Assembly: GCA_001584585.1 (NCBI GenBank)
Contig: LSYV01000003.1
Coordinates: 490,020-542,484 of the forward strand
Direction of reading: 5' to 3'
Source: Gonium pectorale
Lineage: Eukaryota; Chlorophyta; Chlorophyceae; Chlamydomonadales; Volvocaceae
DNA: 52,465 nucleotides
Shown here: positions 43,975 to 52,465 of the stretch, in pieces
Position numbering within the stretch: position 1 is the first letter of the stretch
Layout of the letters: the number at the start of each line of letters is the position of its first letter
Position numbers and translations under genes: made by a program
Notes under the pieces: model-generated
The model's input: the letters and a program-made list of their open reading frames with translations, nothing else
What the model was told of the DNA's origin: nothing
Databases searched by the model: none

Positions 43975-44379
43975 GGTTGTTGCCCTCCCAGACGTGTCAC
44001 TAGGCTGTGTTCGTTTAAATATGGCATGTAGCCCAGCAGGCCAAGACGTGGAGAGCCGGGGGAAGTCAGCTCTGCCGGAAGCCATTCACGAAGAGCGCCA
44101 AGATGGGCACCTGACAAATTGTCAAGATTATCAGAATCGATTATGGAGTGAAATCTTATTGGCGCTTTTGAGGTTAGAGAAGTGGTGTATGTTGCAAGGG
44201 ACTTTGGTGTTCGTATGTAACTGTGTGAGAGTAGCTGTACCGGTGTAAAATAGGAAAAGTACGCAACGTGTGAAAGAAGAACAAAAGGGTCAAGAGTACG
44301 AGTGGACGATTACTCAAGCGTTCCCCCCCCCCCTGTGAATTCGTCGTTGCACAACGTTGTAGCTGGAATAGTGTCAGTC
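43975..44379. promoter_or_regulatory. Divergent promoter region with three GTAC cores
   Basis: This 405-bp region separates the unknown minus-strand gene from the plastid translocator. It is AT-richer than its flanks. GTAC occurs at 44237-44240, 44259-44262 and 44296-44299. GTAC is the essential core of the copper-response elements bound by CRR1-type SBP domains. Three cores in 63 bp is more than chance would usually give, but no functional claim can be made without expression data. Confidence 0.4.
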
Positions 44380-47300
44380 ATGACGACCCTTCAATCACTG
44401 AGCCCCTCCTCTTGCTTGCTCGAGCGGACAGCTCAACAGACGCGTAACGTATGTCCCTTGCGGCTGCAACTAACAGGCCCATGCTCAAGACTCGGTCGCG
44501 CGGGTCTTTGTTCCGGCACCGACCGGTTGGTGCCGGTATCGAAACCGCTGCACTCCCGCAAGCTCCGGACAACCTGCGGTGCCGCTGCAATCCCGGCGTC
44601 TGACACGTCGCCGGAAGGTGCGAAGGACACGCCGGCGGTAGCGCTCCAGAGGATGGTGTCACCATGATGGCCGAGCCGCTACCCCGACCGATGCCGCGCA
44701 CGACGCTCCACGGCTGCCGCCTTCGACATTCTTAACGCCAGCCGCTCATACGGGAGCCGACGCCGGATGCGCGCGCCGCACGCGCCGCGCGCTGCGGTTC
44801 CCCCGCCTTAAACCCTAGTGCCGCCGGGCGCCCGCACACGTGGTGGCAGATCACTCACCACCCACCGTGCACCTACACACCCCTCCCATCCCGCCATCCT
44901 GCGCTCCAAGCCCGTCGCCTCTCCCACCCCGACCTCTCCTGCCAGGCACACACAGCGAGCTGCTGTCCACTCTGTACCTCGGCTCGCTATTCGCTGGCTG
45001 GTATGTGGCCAACATCGCCTTCAATCTATACAACAAGCAGGTGCTGAAGGCCTTCCCCTTCCCCGTGACAGGTGCGGCAGCGAGGCGTGGCACGAACAAT
45101 CCTGTGCTCAGGAACCGCAAAGAGGACGGCGGCCTTTGTAGCTTTAGGCGTGTGGCGTTGCCGGCGTGTGCCTCTCTGCCGGTGACGCAATTCGGTTGCC
45201 CCGGGCAGACATGCCCTCACGTGTGTGTGCGTTCCCCATTCACGTGTATGCGCCGCCCAACACCGATCGCAGTGACTGAGGTGCAGTTCCTGGTGGGCAG
45301 CGCCGTGACGCTTGCAGCCTGGGCCAGCGGTCTGCTCAAGGCGCCGCGGATAACGGCCGCCACGGTAGGGGCGTTGCGGGCGGCGGGGGGCCATGACGAG
45401 TGCCATGACGGGACTGAAGGGCGGCAGGTTGCCGTGGGTGGCGTTGATGGCGCCAGTGCTATTTGCGGCGGGTGACGGCAACAAGGGGCGGTGGAGGGGA
45501 GCGTGGCGTTGGCTTCGGCGTCGCGAGCAATGTCTGCATCGGCAAGTATGACTTTTACCAGAAGCTTCTATGGGTATAGTGGCGATATGTGGGGGCAGGG
45601 GTTGCTGTGCAAGGCCTAAGGGCCAGTGTGCGGTTGGCAGGCGGGGTGGGTCGTACGGAAGCAATGGCCGGGTGGCCTAATGGCGAGATGGGGGCTGCGG
45701 CCTTTCCTGCTAACGGCAGGAGCTCGGCCAGATGCTCACTCTCTGCAGCAGGGCGGGGGACGCGGGGCCGGGCACGGCCCGTGGCAAGCCATACCGGCAA
45801 GCCCCCCCTCCTTCCTTGGCCTCCCCCAAACCCCTCCCTGGCTCCACCATGCTCCTTCGCACGCTCCTCCCACGCCGGCGCCCCGCCCAACCCCCCGCCC
45901 TCCGCACCCTCGCTCGTTCCGCTGCGCAGGTCCGCAACGTGCTCCCGCTCGCGTTGGTCCACACGCTGGGCAATCTGCTGACCAACATGTCGCTGGGGGC
46001 GGTGGCCGTGTCCTTCACGCACACCATCAAGGTGCGGGAAGGGGCGTGGGGAGGGGCCGAATGCACGCCCCCCTCCCCCGGCGGTGGCTGCCGTGCGCGC
46101 TGGGCTTGCTGTGCGCCTTCCTGGAGGAAGGGGGGAAAGAATGCTGCACCGCCTCGTCACGACGCCAATCAACCCCCTACCACGCCACCCCTGCATCCCA
46201 CCCCACGCGAACCCCTCCCCCCATCCACCCCAACAACCCAGTGAAGCCCGCCCCACCCCCGCGCTCAGGCGATGGAGCCCTTCTTCTCGGTGTTCCTGTC
46301 CGCCATGTTCCTGGGCGAGCAGCCCTCCCCGGCGGTGCTTCTCACGCTGCTGCCCATCGTGGGCGGCGTGGCGGTGGCGTCCATGACAGAGGTGCGGGAG
46401 TCGGGCGCATGGGGCGCGTGGCGGGGGCGGCGACGCGCAGGAACGGGAGGGAGAAGCCCGCTGTAGGCGACCTCGCTGGCTCCTCGCACAATGGGCCGTG
46501 GGCGTGCGGCCGTAGGAGTTGGAGCCCGGCCGCCGCTCGGCGGCGCGGTCGGACGGTTGGATTGGAGGCGTTCCTGCCCGGCTTGGGCGGCTGCTCCCCG
46601 CGGGGCCCGGTGGGGTGGCACCATTGAGCCGCAGCCGACGCAGGCGTTGCAACTGCCCTCCAGCTCCAGCCCAATCCCCTCTTGCTACTGCTCCCTACCC
46701 CCGGCTTGCAACCCTCTCCCTCCCCACCGCCAGGCGTCCTTCAACTGGTACGGCTTCCTGTCCGCCATGGGCTCCAACCTGACCTTCCAGTCGCGCAACG
46801 TGCTGTCCAAGAAGCTGATGCTGCGCAAGGGCGGAGAGGGCGCGTTGGACAACACCAACCTCTTCTGCTGCATCACGCTGCTCTCCACGCTGCTGCTCAT
46901 GCCGGCTTGCCTGCTGCTGGAGGGCTGGCAGATGACGCCCGCCGGGCTTTCCGCCATGGTGGGTGCCCTCTAGGGGGGCGGGATGGGGGCATGAGGGGAC
47001 GGGTTGTTTGGTTGTGGTGCTGTCTGCAGTGGCGGGCACAGAGCTGCGGGCCGCGGGGCGACGGGCTGACGGACCTTCGCTGCATGTATGGGCCATGGCT
47101 CTCTAGGCGCAGCAAACCGTGGCAGTTTAGCGCTGCTGCTGTGCAACTCCCTCCTCCCGTTTTCTGCACGAGCCGCGTCCCTGCGCCCCTGCTGCCCGCT
47201 AGCCCGCTGACCCTCCGCCTCCCTTTGACCGTGCCGCGCCGTGTGCCGTGGTCGCTGCGCCGCGCAGGGCGCTCGCGACCCGGGCCAGGTGCTTGTGTGG

Positions 47301-47868
47301 GCGGCGCTGGCGGGCCTGTGCTTCCACGCCTACCAGACGGTGTCTTACATGATCCTGCAGCGCGTCTCGCCAGTCACCCACTCGATCGGCAACTGCGTCA
47401 AGCGGGTGGTGGTCATCGCTGCCTCGGTGGTGTTCTTCCGCAACCCCGTATCCCTGCAGAACGCGCTGGGTGCGAAGCGGGCGGGGTTGTGAATGGGGGT
47501 GGATGCAGGCGGCTGTGCAAGGAGAGGCGGGGTGGGGCTGAGAAGGGACATGCGTGTGGGAAGGGAGGGGGGTTAGCGAGACAAGGGCTGCAGGCCTCCA
47601 TAGGAGTCGAGCGTATGGCACCATCCCTCGTCTTCACGTGTGGCGAGAGCGCCGTGCTGCTCTTACGAATCCCTGTATCAACCGCCACTCAAGCATCTTG
47701 TGAGATCCGTGCCATCTTGTCGCGCCGTCGGCCCTCACGTCTCGCTCGCGCTTCCCAACCCCTTCTCACGACCCCTCACGGTCTGCAGGCACGGCGCTGG
47801 CGCTCGCGGGCGTGTTCGCGTACGGGCAAGTCAAGCGCAAGGCCGGCAAGAAGGCAGCCGCGGAGTAA
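44380..47868 (+). CDS. Plastid phosphoenolpyruvate/phosphate translocator-type antiporter, 8 exons
   Basis: Members of this family exchange phosphate for phosphoenolpyruvate or triose phosphates across the inner plastid envelope. Exons 44380-44617, 44946-45071, 45273-45364, 45930-46031, 46269-46391, 46734-46958, 47268-47469 and 47789-47868 close in phase and give 395 residues. The first 79 ([20 protein letters not shown] on) are Ser/Arg/Leu-rich and almost free of acids, a chloroplast transit peptide. The body matches plant PPT closely: [118 protein letters not shown]. The NCVKRVVVI segment favours PPT over TPT, where this reads N.LKRV. Substrate choice still needs assay. The exon 1 join (GAAG|GTGCGA) is inferred from phase. 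Confidence 0.88.
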
Positions 47869-50269
47869 GGGGCTGGACCTCGGGGATCAGCGCCCGCGCC
47901 CGCGCCGGTTGGCCTGCGGCTCGGCAGCCATTCGGCAGTGCACTGCCACGCCCCGGGTGCCAAAGCGGGCGTTGTGGAAGGCAGCAGCGGAGTGATGCAC
48001 CGGACCGACCGACCGTAAGACAGGCAGACCCGTGCGAAGGGCTTGAGCGCTGTGTCCAAGAGCGGGTTGCTCGACTTCCTGGCCTGGTTTTGTGCATGCA
48101 ACGACTGGGGCCCAATCCTTTGTGGCCTCCCCTGCGGCGGGGGTGGGGGTGGGGGTGGGGCGGCGCCACAATGGTGCCGGGGTGTGCTGCTACTGCGGCG
48201 GCGGCGGCAGCGACGGCGCGCCGACACGTCTCGTGGCGCGCTCGCGACCTGGGTGCGCTCACAACCTGGGGTTGGGCTTGGGCGGATGTTCAAGTGGAGG
48301 GCGTGGGCTGTGGGGCAGGTGTTCTGCTGAGATAAGCGCCGCAGTGGATGGGCGGACCGGTGCGCCAGTTGGCGCACATAAGACGAGCTGAAACCTGGCG
48401 CCCTTCCCCCGTGAAACGTTTGTTCATTTGCGCATGTAGGTGTTGCTACTTGGTGGTATTGCAGGTGAATTGGTGCCGTTTTGCAGTGGACCGCAAACCT
48501 TTTACACCTACACTTCATTGCGGCGATAGCAAACCTGAGCTGGTTGGGGAGGCCCCCCGCCTCCAGTAATGGGGGCGCACGGGAGTTTGAATGCGGTGGC
48601 CCGGTGCTGCCCGATGCCGTGACGCGTTGCTTGGCATGTCTCGTCTTGGTTGTGCACGGTCGTTCGCATTGAACAAGTACGGGACAGTACGGCACTGTAC
48701 AGTAGGTGGGTGCTGTGTGGAGAGGGGCTTTTGTACACGACGTGCTGCCGCCCCCCCTTCCGGGTGCCCGGTCTCTCGCCTTGAAGGCTGCATGCAAACG
48801 GCCTGACGGCTGACGCACATTCGCGCATTCGGCTGTGCGCCTGGGGCATCGCCATTTGGTCCCGGCCGCGAGACCCACGTATGGTAGGCGAGCGATCCGC
48901 ATGTAAGGTAGGGGGTGGGCGTTCGTATATGCATCAGCTTGGCCCCTGGTAGCCATTGTCGTACCCGTTTGGAGCACACGTCCAGACCGTGCAGCCAGCA
49001 ATGTACACTCTTTTTTTACGCAAGCAAGTGTTGTGGTTCTTTCGGTGTCTTGTTTTGGTTTTACAGTCGTGTGCAGTTGCGCTATTACAGCAGCCTGAGA
49101 TGCTGCGCGCTGTAAATACTATTGGCAGTCTCCTGACCGACAGTACGGGTCCCCAAGGGCATGCGCGTAAGCGGCGCAGCGGAGCACGTCCCAGCCATCT
49201 GCCGGTTCACCAACTACGGTCTCCAACCCCCTCCCCCCACCCCGTCCGCCCACCCCCGCACGCATCTCAGAGGCACGCCTGCAGCACGCTCACGCTGTCC
49301 AACGTCCGCGCAGTCTACCATACAACCAAGGCCCGCGACGGGAGGCAGCTGGACCCAGCGACGCCACGCGTACACATAAACATATCCCGTTCGACAGCCT
49401 AATCCATACACCAGCATTGCAACAGAAAGCCTTTGCGCCTGATACGGTAGGCAACGAACGCGACTGTGCACCGCCCGCCTCACCACACGGGACTCCCACT
49501 GCGGTGGGGCCCTTCCGGCTCGTCTCGTCGCCAGTTCTATACGAGTAGCTACAGAATGGAGTGCACGCCAGGGCAATGCGCCTCCGCCGGAACACACCGC
49601 GAAGCGCATCACAAATGAAGAAGACACCAAGGAAACACCAAGTAACGGACGGAAGCAACCAGCACCAGCCTTGCAAAAAGGCACCGAAACCACTGCAGGT
49701 CCCCCTGCCCCACCGCCTTGAAGCGCTGGGTCATCCAAGTGCAAATGGCCAAACCGCATTTGCTTTACCAAGCTTGGACCATGCCTGGAGATTAGTCCCA
49801 AGCCCGTGATCAGGTGTTACCAACTCACGCAATAACGGTTAAAGTCAAACACCAGGCAGGCGGCCCTCGCCGTACAGCCCACGCCCTCCTCCGGGAGCCC
49901 GATCGCCCGGACGCTGCCCGCATTCGTCGCCCGACCTGCCCTGCCCTTATCTTACACACGCAATGCGCGCCCCGCGGGTAAGCGAAACACCCCGGCGGGC
50001 GGTCCCAGTGCGCGCACAACCGTCAGGGCCCCAGTCCGCCACCCCCAGTCCGCCACTGACTGACTGCACAGCTCCGCCTTTAGAAGTCGCCGTAGTGAGT
50101 TCCGCAGCGCCCGAAGTCGCCTGCCCAGCATTGGCTGCAGGCGCCCAGCTTTCAGCCGGGGGTGATGGCACCGGGCACCCGCCGACGCCAGTTCCCCGGC
50201 TCTTCAGCGCCCGTGAGTGCCGTCGAAGCGGAGGCCACAGCCGCCCGAGCGCCACCCTCGGCACGGCGC
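47869..50269. other. Intergenic interval after the translocator
   Basis: It contains the translocator 3' UTR; TGTAA at 48902-48906 is one candidate polyadenylation signal, and another lies near 49110. A G-rich stretch (48130-48165) alternates ggg and t. No coding block with family features or phased splice sites was found on either strand. The 3' UTR of the minus-strand gene ending at 50436 should occupy its right end. Confidence 0.5.
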
Positions 50270-50401
50270 GTGACAGAGCCCAAGCCCAGCTCACAGCCAA
50301 ACGTGACAGAGCCCAAGCCCAGCTCACAGCCACACGTGACAGAGCCCAAGCCCAGCTCACAGCCAAACGTGACAGAGCCCAAGCCCAGCTCACAGCCAAA
50401 C
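50270..50401. repeat. Tandem repeat, four exact 33-bp units
   Basis: Units lie at 50270-50302, 50303-50335, 50336-50368 and 50369-50401, each beginning gtgacagagcccaagcccag and ending cagccaaac. Only unit 2 differs, by one base (cacac for aaac-type end). The array starts 35 bp beyond the stop codon of the minus-strand gene at 50436, so it probably lies in that gene's 3' UTR. On the plus strand it would encode VTEPKPSSQPN repeats, but the plus frame runs on into antisense of real coding sequence. Confidence 0.95.
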
Positions 50402-50435
50402 GGAACGGCCATTGCGCCGAGCCATCCTGCAGTGC

Positions 50436-52465
50436 CTAGGGCGCGGAGCGCGACAGCTGCTCTTCCGCCTCCGACTCTGCGTCCGCTCCACGCGCCGCCG
50501 CGGCCGCCTGCGCCTCCTCCTCCTGCGTCACCGCGCCCGCGTCCGTGCTCAGCTGCGGCCACACCGCTGCCGCGCCCTGCACCGGGCTTGTGTGGCTCCA
50601 GCCGCTGCGTGGAGCCAACGTCAGCACACCGACGGCGCCGCCAAGCCGCGACTGCGGCTCGGCCGGCGCCGCCGCTGCGGGCCCGGCGGCAATGACACCG
50701 GCGGCGCTTGCTGCCACGCCCGCCGAGAAAGGCGTGGAGTAGGACGCAGCTGAGGCGGCCTGGGGCGCGGAGTCTGCCGCCACCGCCGCCGCCAAGGACG
50801 ACGACGAGCCCATTCGGTCCATGCCCGAGGGCACGCTACCCCCGCCGCGGCCCGCCAGGCCCCCAACCCTTTGCCATGGCCATGTCCCACCCGCCGTCGC
50901 CGCCGCCGCTATCGTTCCCTGGCCCCGCTGTGCTGCCTGATGCGAGGAGCGGAAGGCGGGCGTCCGGCTGGATGCGTTTGGCAGCGCCGCTATCGGCACG
51001 GCGCGAACAGGGCCGCTGCGGCCCGCCGCGGCCGCCGGCGCCGGCGCCGCCGACCGTGAAGAGCTTGCGCCTCCGGCGAAGGCCCGCTTCGACGCCGCCG
51101 CTAACTCCGCGCCGCCGCTGCCGCCGGCGGCACCGTGGGTGGAGCTGTCATCGTCGGAGCTCAGCTGCTGCAGCTTCTGGTAGCTGGAGCGGCCGCGACC
51201 GCAGCGCTCAGAGTCCGGGTCGGACAGCAGCAGCAGCGCCTGCGGCGCCGTGGAGATGCGGCGCAGGCTGCGGCCGCCAGCCGCGGACGCAGCAATGCCA
51301 CGCCGCGTCGCATCTGGAGCGCTGCCAGCAACGCCCGCCGCCAGCGTGTCCTCCTCCGCAGGCTTGGCGGGGGCGGCGGCGGCGGCCGCGGCCAGGCCAG
51401 CGCTGCTGCCTGCGCGGCTGCCGCTCAGGGCCCCCGCCACCAGCCGCGCAGCCCAGCCAAACGCCCCTGCACCCGAGTCAGCCGCCTGCCCCGACCCCAA
51501 CCCCGCCACCGGGTCCGAGCAGGCGCGCTGCGCGGCCGCTGCCGCCGTCGGCCGCCCCGCCGCGCTGCCATCGACCGCGGCGGCAGCGGCAGCGTTGGGC
51601 GCCGTGCCCGTGGCGGAGGCCCACACATCCTCCCAGCCCGAGTCGCCGCCGCTGCTGGCGTCGCTGCTGGCGCAGCTCCTGCGTGCAGCCGCCTGCGCCG
51701 TTGCAGCGGCGCCGCCGGCCAGTCCGTCCTCCGCTTGCTCGGCGGCGGGGCCCCCCGGCTCCTTCAGGCCGTGCACGGGCGACAGCGGCAGGCTGGCCGA
51801 GCTGCCGTCAGCGCTCATCGCTGCCACCGACGACCCGGCCGTCGCCCCGTGGCCGATGCCACCTGCCGCCGTCGCCGGCTGGCCGTACCCGTACGGCAGC
51901 CCGGGAGAGTCCCGGCCGCTGTAGGAGCCGTAGGGCGCCTCCTGCGGGCCACCCTGCCCCGCGGCCGTACCCTGCATTACGAAGCGGCTATAGCCCTGGC
52001 CGCCGTGCTGCCCGTGCCCAAAGGCGCTCGAGCTGGAGGCGTGGCTGCCCCCACCCGCCGCGCCGCCGCCGGCTCCGAAGCCGCTCCCGCCGGCGCCGCC
52101 GAAACCACCGGTTCCGCCCCCGAAGCCGCCGCCGGCGCCGTAGGGGCGGAAGGCGGGGGCCATGGCGTATAGCCCCTCGCTCTGCGACTGCGCGGCGGAG
52201 CGCGGCAGCGGCGAGTAGTCGCCGGGGCCCGAGGTGGCGCTGGCGGCGCCGCCGCTGTGCGCGTGCGAAATGACGCCGATGCTCATGGAGCGGATGCGGC
52301 GGCCCACCGTGCTGACCAGCTCGCGGTTGGTGGGCACGTGGGAGATGGAGCCGCGCTGCACGCCTGGGAAAGGGAATGGGGGGGTTGAAGGGAAAGGAGA
52401 ATGAACAACGACTGGGGGAGGGTACGTCAATCCGTGGGCAAGCTGCGCGATGAACAGCGAGCGGG
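50436..52465 (-). CDS. C-terminal part of a large Ala/Gly/Ser-rich unknown protein, 5' end outside window
   Basis: Not recognised. A single long exon ends with a stop at 50436. Its left-most coherent part after a possible acceptor (ctttcccag at 52364) is VQRGSISHVPTNRELVSTVG then RRIRSMSIGVISHAHSGG. After that the protein is low-complexity: Gly/Phe repeats (GGGFGGGTGGFGGAGGSGFG), Ala and Ser runs, and short ordered islands such as SGWEDVWASATG and GRSSYQKLQQLSSDDDSS. The frame is also open from 52363 to the window edge (SLFIAQLAHGL), so that segment is either exon or a short intron. The end is acidic (EEEAQ, ESEAEEQL). Such tails are common on volvocine signalling and membrane proteins, and the functional domain is likely to lie upstream. 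Confidence 0.65.
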   Translation of the reverse strand, partial: RSLFIAQLAHGLTYPPPVVVHSPFPSTPPFPFPGVQRGSISHVPTNRELVSTVGRRIRSMSIGVISHAHSGGAASATSGPGDYSPLPRSAAQSQSEGLYAMAPAFRPYGAGGGFGGGTGGFGGAGGSGFGAGGGAAGGGSHASSSSAFGHGQHGGQGYSRFVMQGTAAGQGGPQEAPYGSYSGRDSPGLPYGYGQPATAAGGIGHGATAGSSVAAMSADGSSASLPLSPVHGLKEPGGPAAEQAEDGLAGGAAATAQAAARRSCASSDASSGGDSGWEDVWASATGTAPNAAAAAAVDGSAAGRPTAAAAAQRACSDPVAGLGSGQAADSGAGAFGWAARLVAGALSGSRAGSSAGLAAAAAAAPAKPAEEDTLAAGVAGSAPDATRRGIAASAAGGRSLRRISTAPQALLLLSDPDSERCGRGRSSYQKLQQLSSDDDSSTHGAAGGSGGAELAAASKRAFAGGASSSRSAAPAPAAAAGRSGPVRAVPIAALPNASSRTPAFRSSHQAAQRGQGTIAAAATAGGTWPWQRVGGLAGRGGGSVPSGMDRMGSSSSLAAAVAADSAPQAASAASYSTPFSAGVAASAAGVIAAGPAAAAPAEPQSRLGGAVGVLTLAPRSGWSHTSPVQGAAAVWPQLSTDAGAVTQEEEAQAAAAARGADAESEAEEQLSRSAP

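Noticed and set aside
48131..48165. G-rich stretch with regular ggggt spacing
   Set aside because: It could form a G-quadruplex, but such runs are common in GC-rich algal DNA and nothing ties it to a gene function.
50162..50695. Plus-strand frame with VTEPKPSSQPN repeats
   Set aside because: Its second half is antisense to the long minus-strand exon and turns into a Pro/Arg-rich shadow. No splice support or start context was found, so the repeat is better seen as flanking DNA.
51135..52273. Long plus-strand Arg/Pro/Ala-rich frames
   Set aside because: They mirror the GC-biased codon use of the minus-strand Ala/Gly/Ser exon and have typical antisense composition.

Overview
The window looks like nuclear DNA of a chlamydomonadalean (volvocine-type) green alga. 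It is very GC-rich, and every recognisable gene is split by introns with GT(G/A)(C/A)G-type donors and pyrimidine-rich CAG acceptors. The gene content also fits: a plastid import protein and a plastid phosphate translocator with chloroplast transit peptides, a ciliary transition-zone protein, and an SBP-box regulator with the layout of Chlamydomonas CRR1. The species cannot be fixed from sequence alone. Exon joins given below come from reading splice sites and reading-frame phase by eye. They are most secure where every phase closes (PGM3, TMEM216, TIC20, CRR1, the plastid translocator).

Layout. (1) 1-17545, minus: a very large secreted alpha-2-macroglobulin-like gene with about 25 exons. Its 3' end lies outside the window and it is interrupted by a 775-base run of N (15629-16403). 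Its thioester-domain exon appears to lack the Cys/Gln thioester. (2) 19548-21255, minus: TIC20 family. (3) 21457-24430, plus: phosphoacetylglucosamine mutase, divergent from TIC20 across about 200 bp. (4) 24609-25915, minus: TMEM216, tail to tail with the mutase. (5) About 27436-28902, minus: an unidentified small membrane protein gene. (6) 28901-32289, plus: a ZNHIT2-like HIT zinc-finger gene with a reading-frame break in its long exon. (7) 33842-34318, minus: an orphan open frame of unknown origin. (8) 34451-39140, minus: a CRR1-like SBP-domain copper/hypoxia regulator with ankyrin repeats and a Cys-rich tail. (9) 41373-43974, minus: an unknown 778-residue low-complexity acidic protein. (10) 44380-47868, plus: a phosphoenolpyruvate/phosphate translocator, divergent from the previous gene. 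(11) 50436-52465, minus: the 3' part of a large Ala/Gly/Ser-rich unknown protein, followed by a 4 x 33 bp tandem repeat.

The genes do not form an operon-like unit, as expected for a nuclear genome. Shared regulation could only come from the two short divergent intergenic regions (21256-21456 and 43975-44379). The second holds three GTAC cores, the core of CRR1-bound copper-response elements, within 63 bp. The most distinctive items are the thioester-less algal alpha-2-macroglobulin, the CRR1-like regulator and its unknown neighbour, and the frame break in the ZNHIT2 gene.
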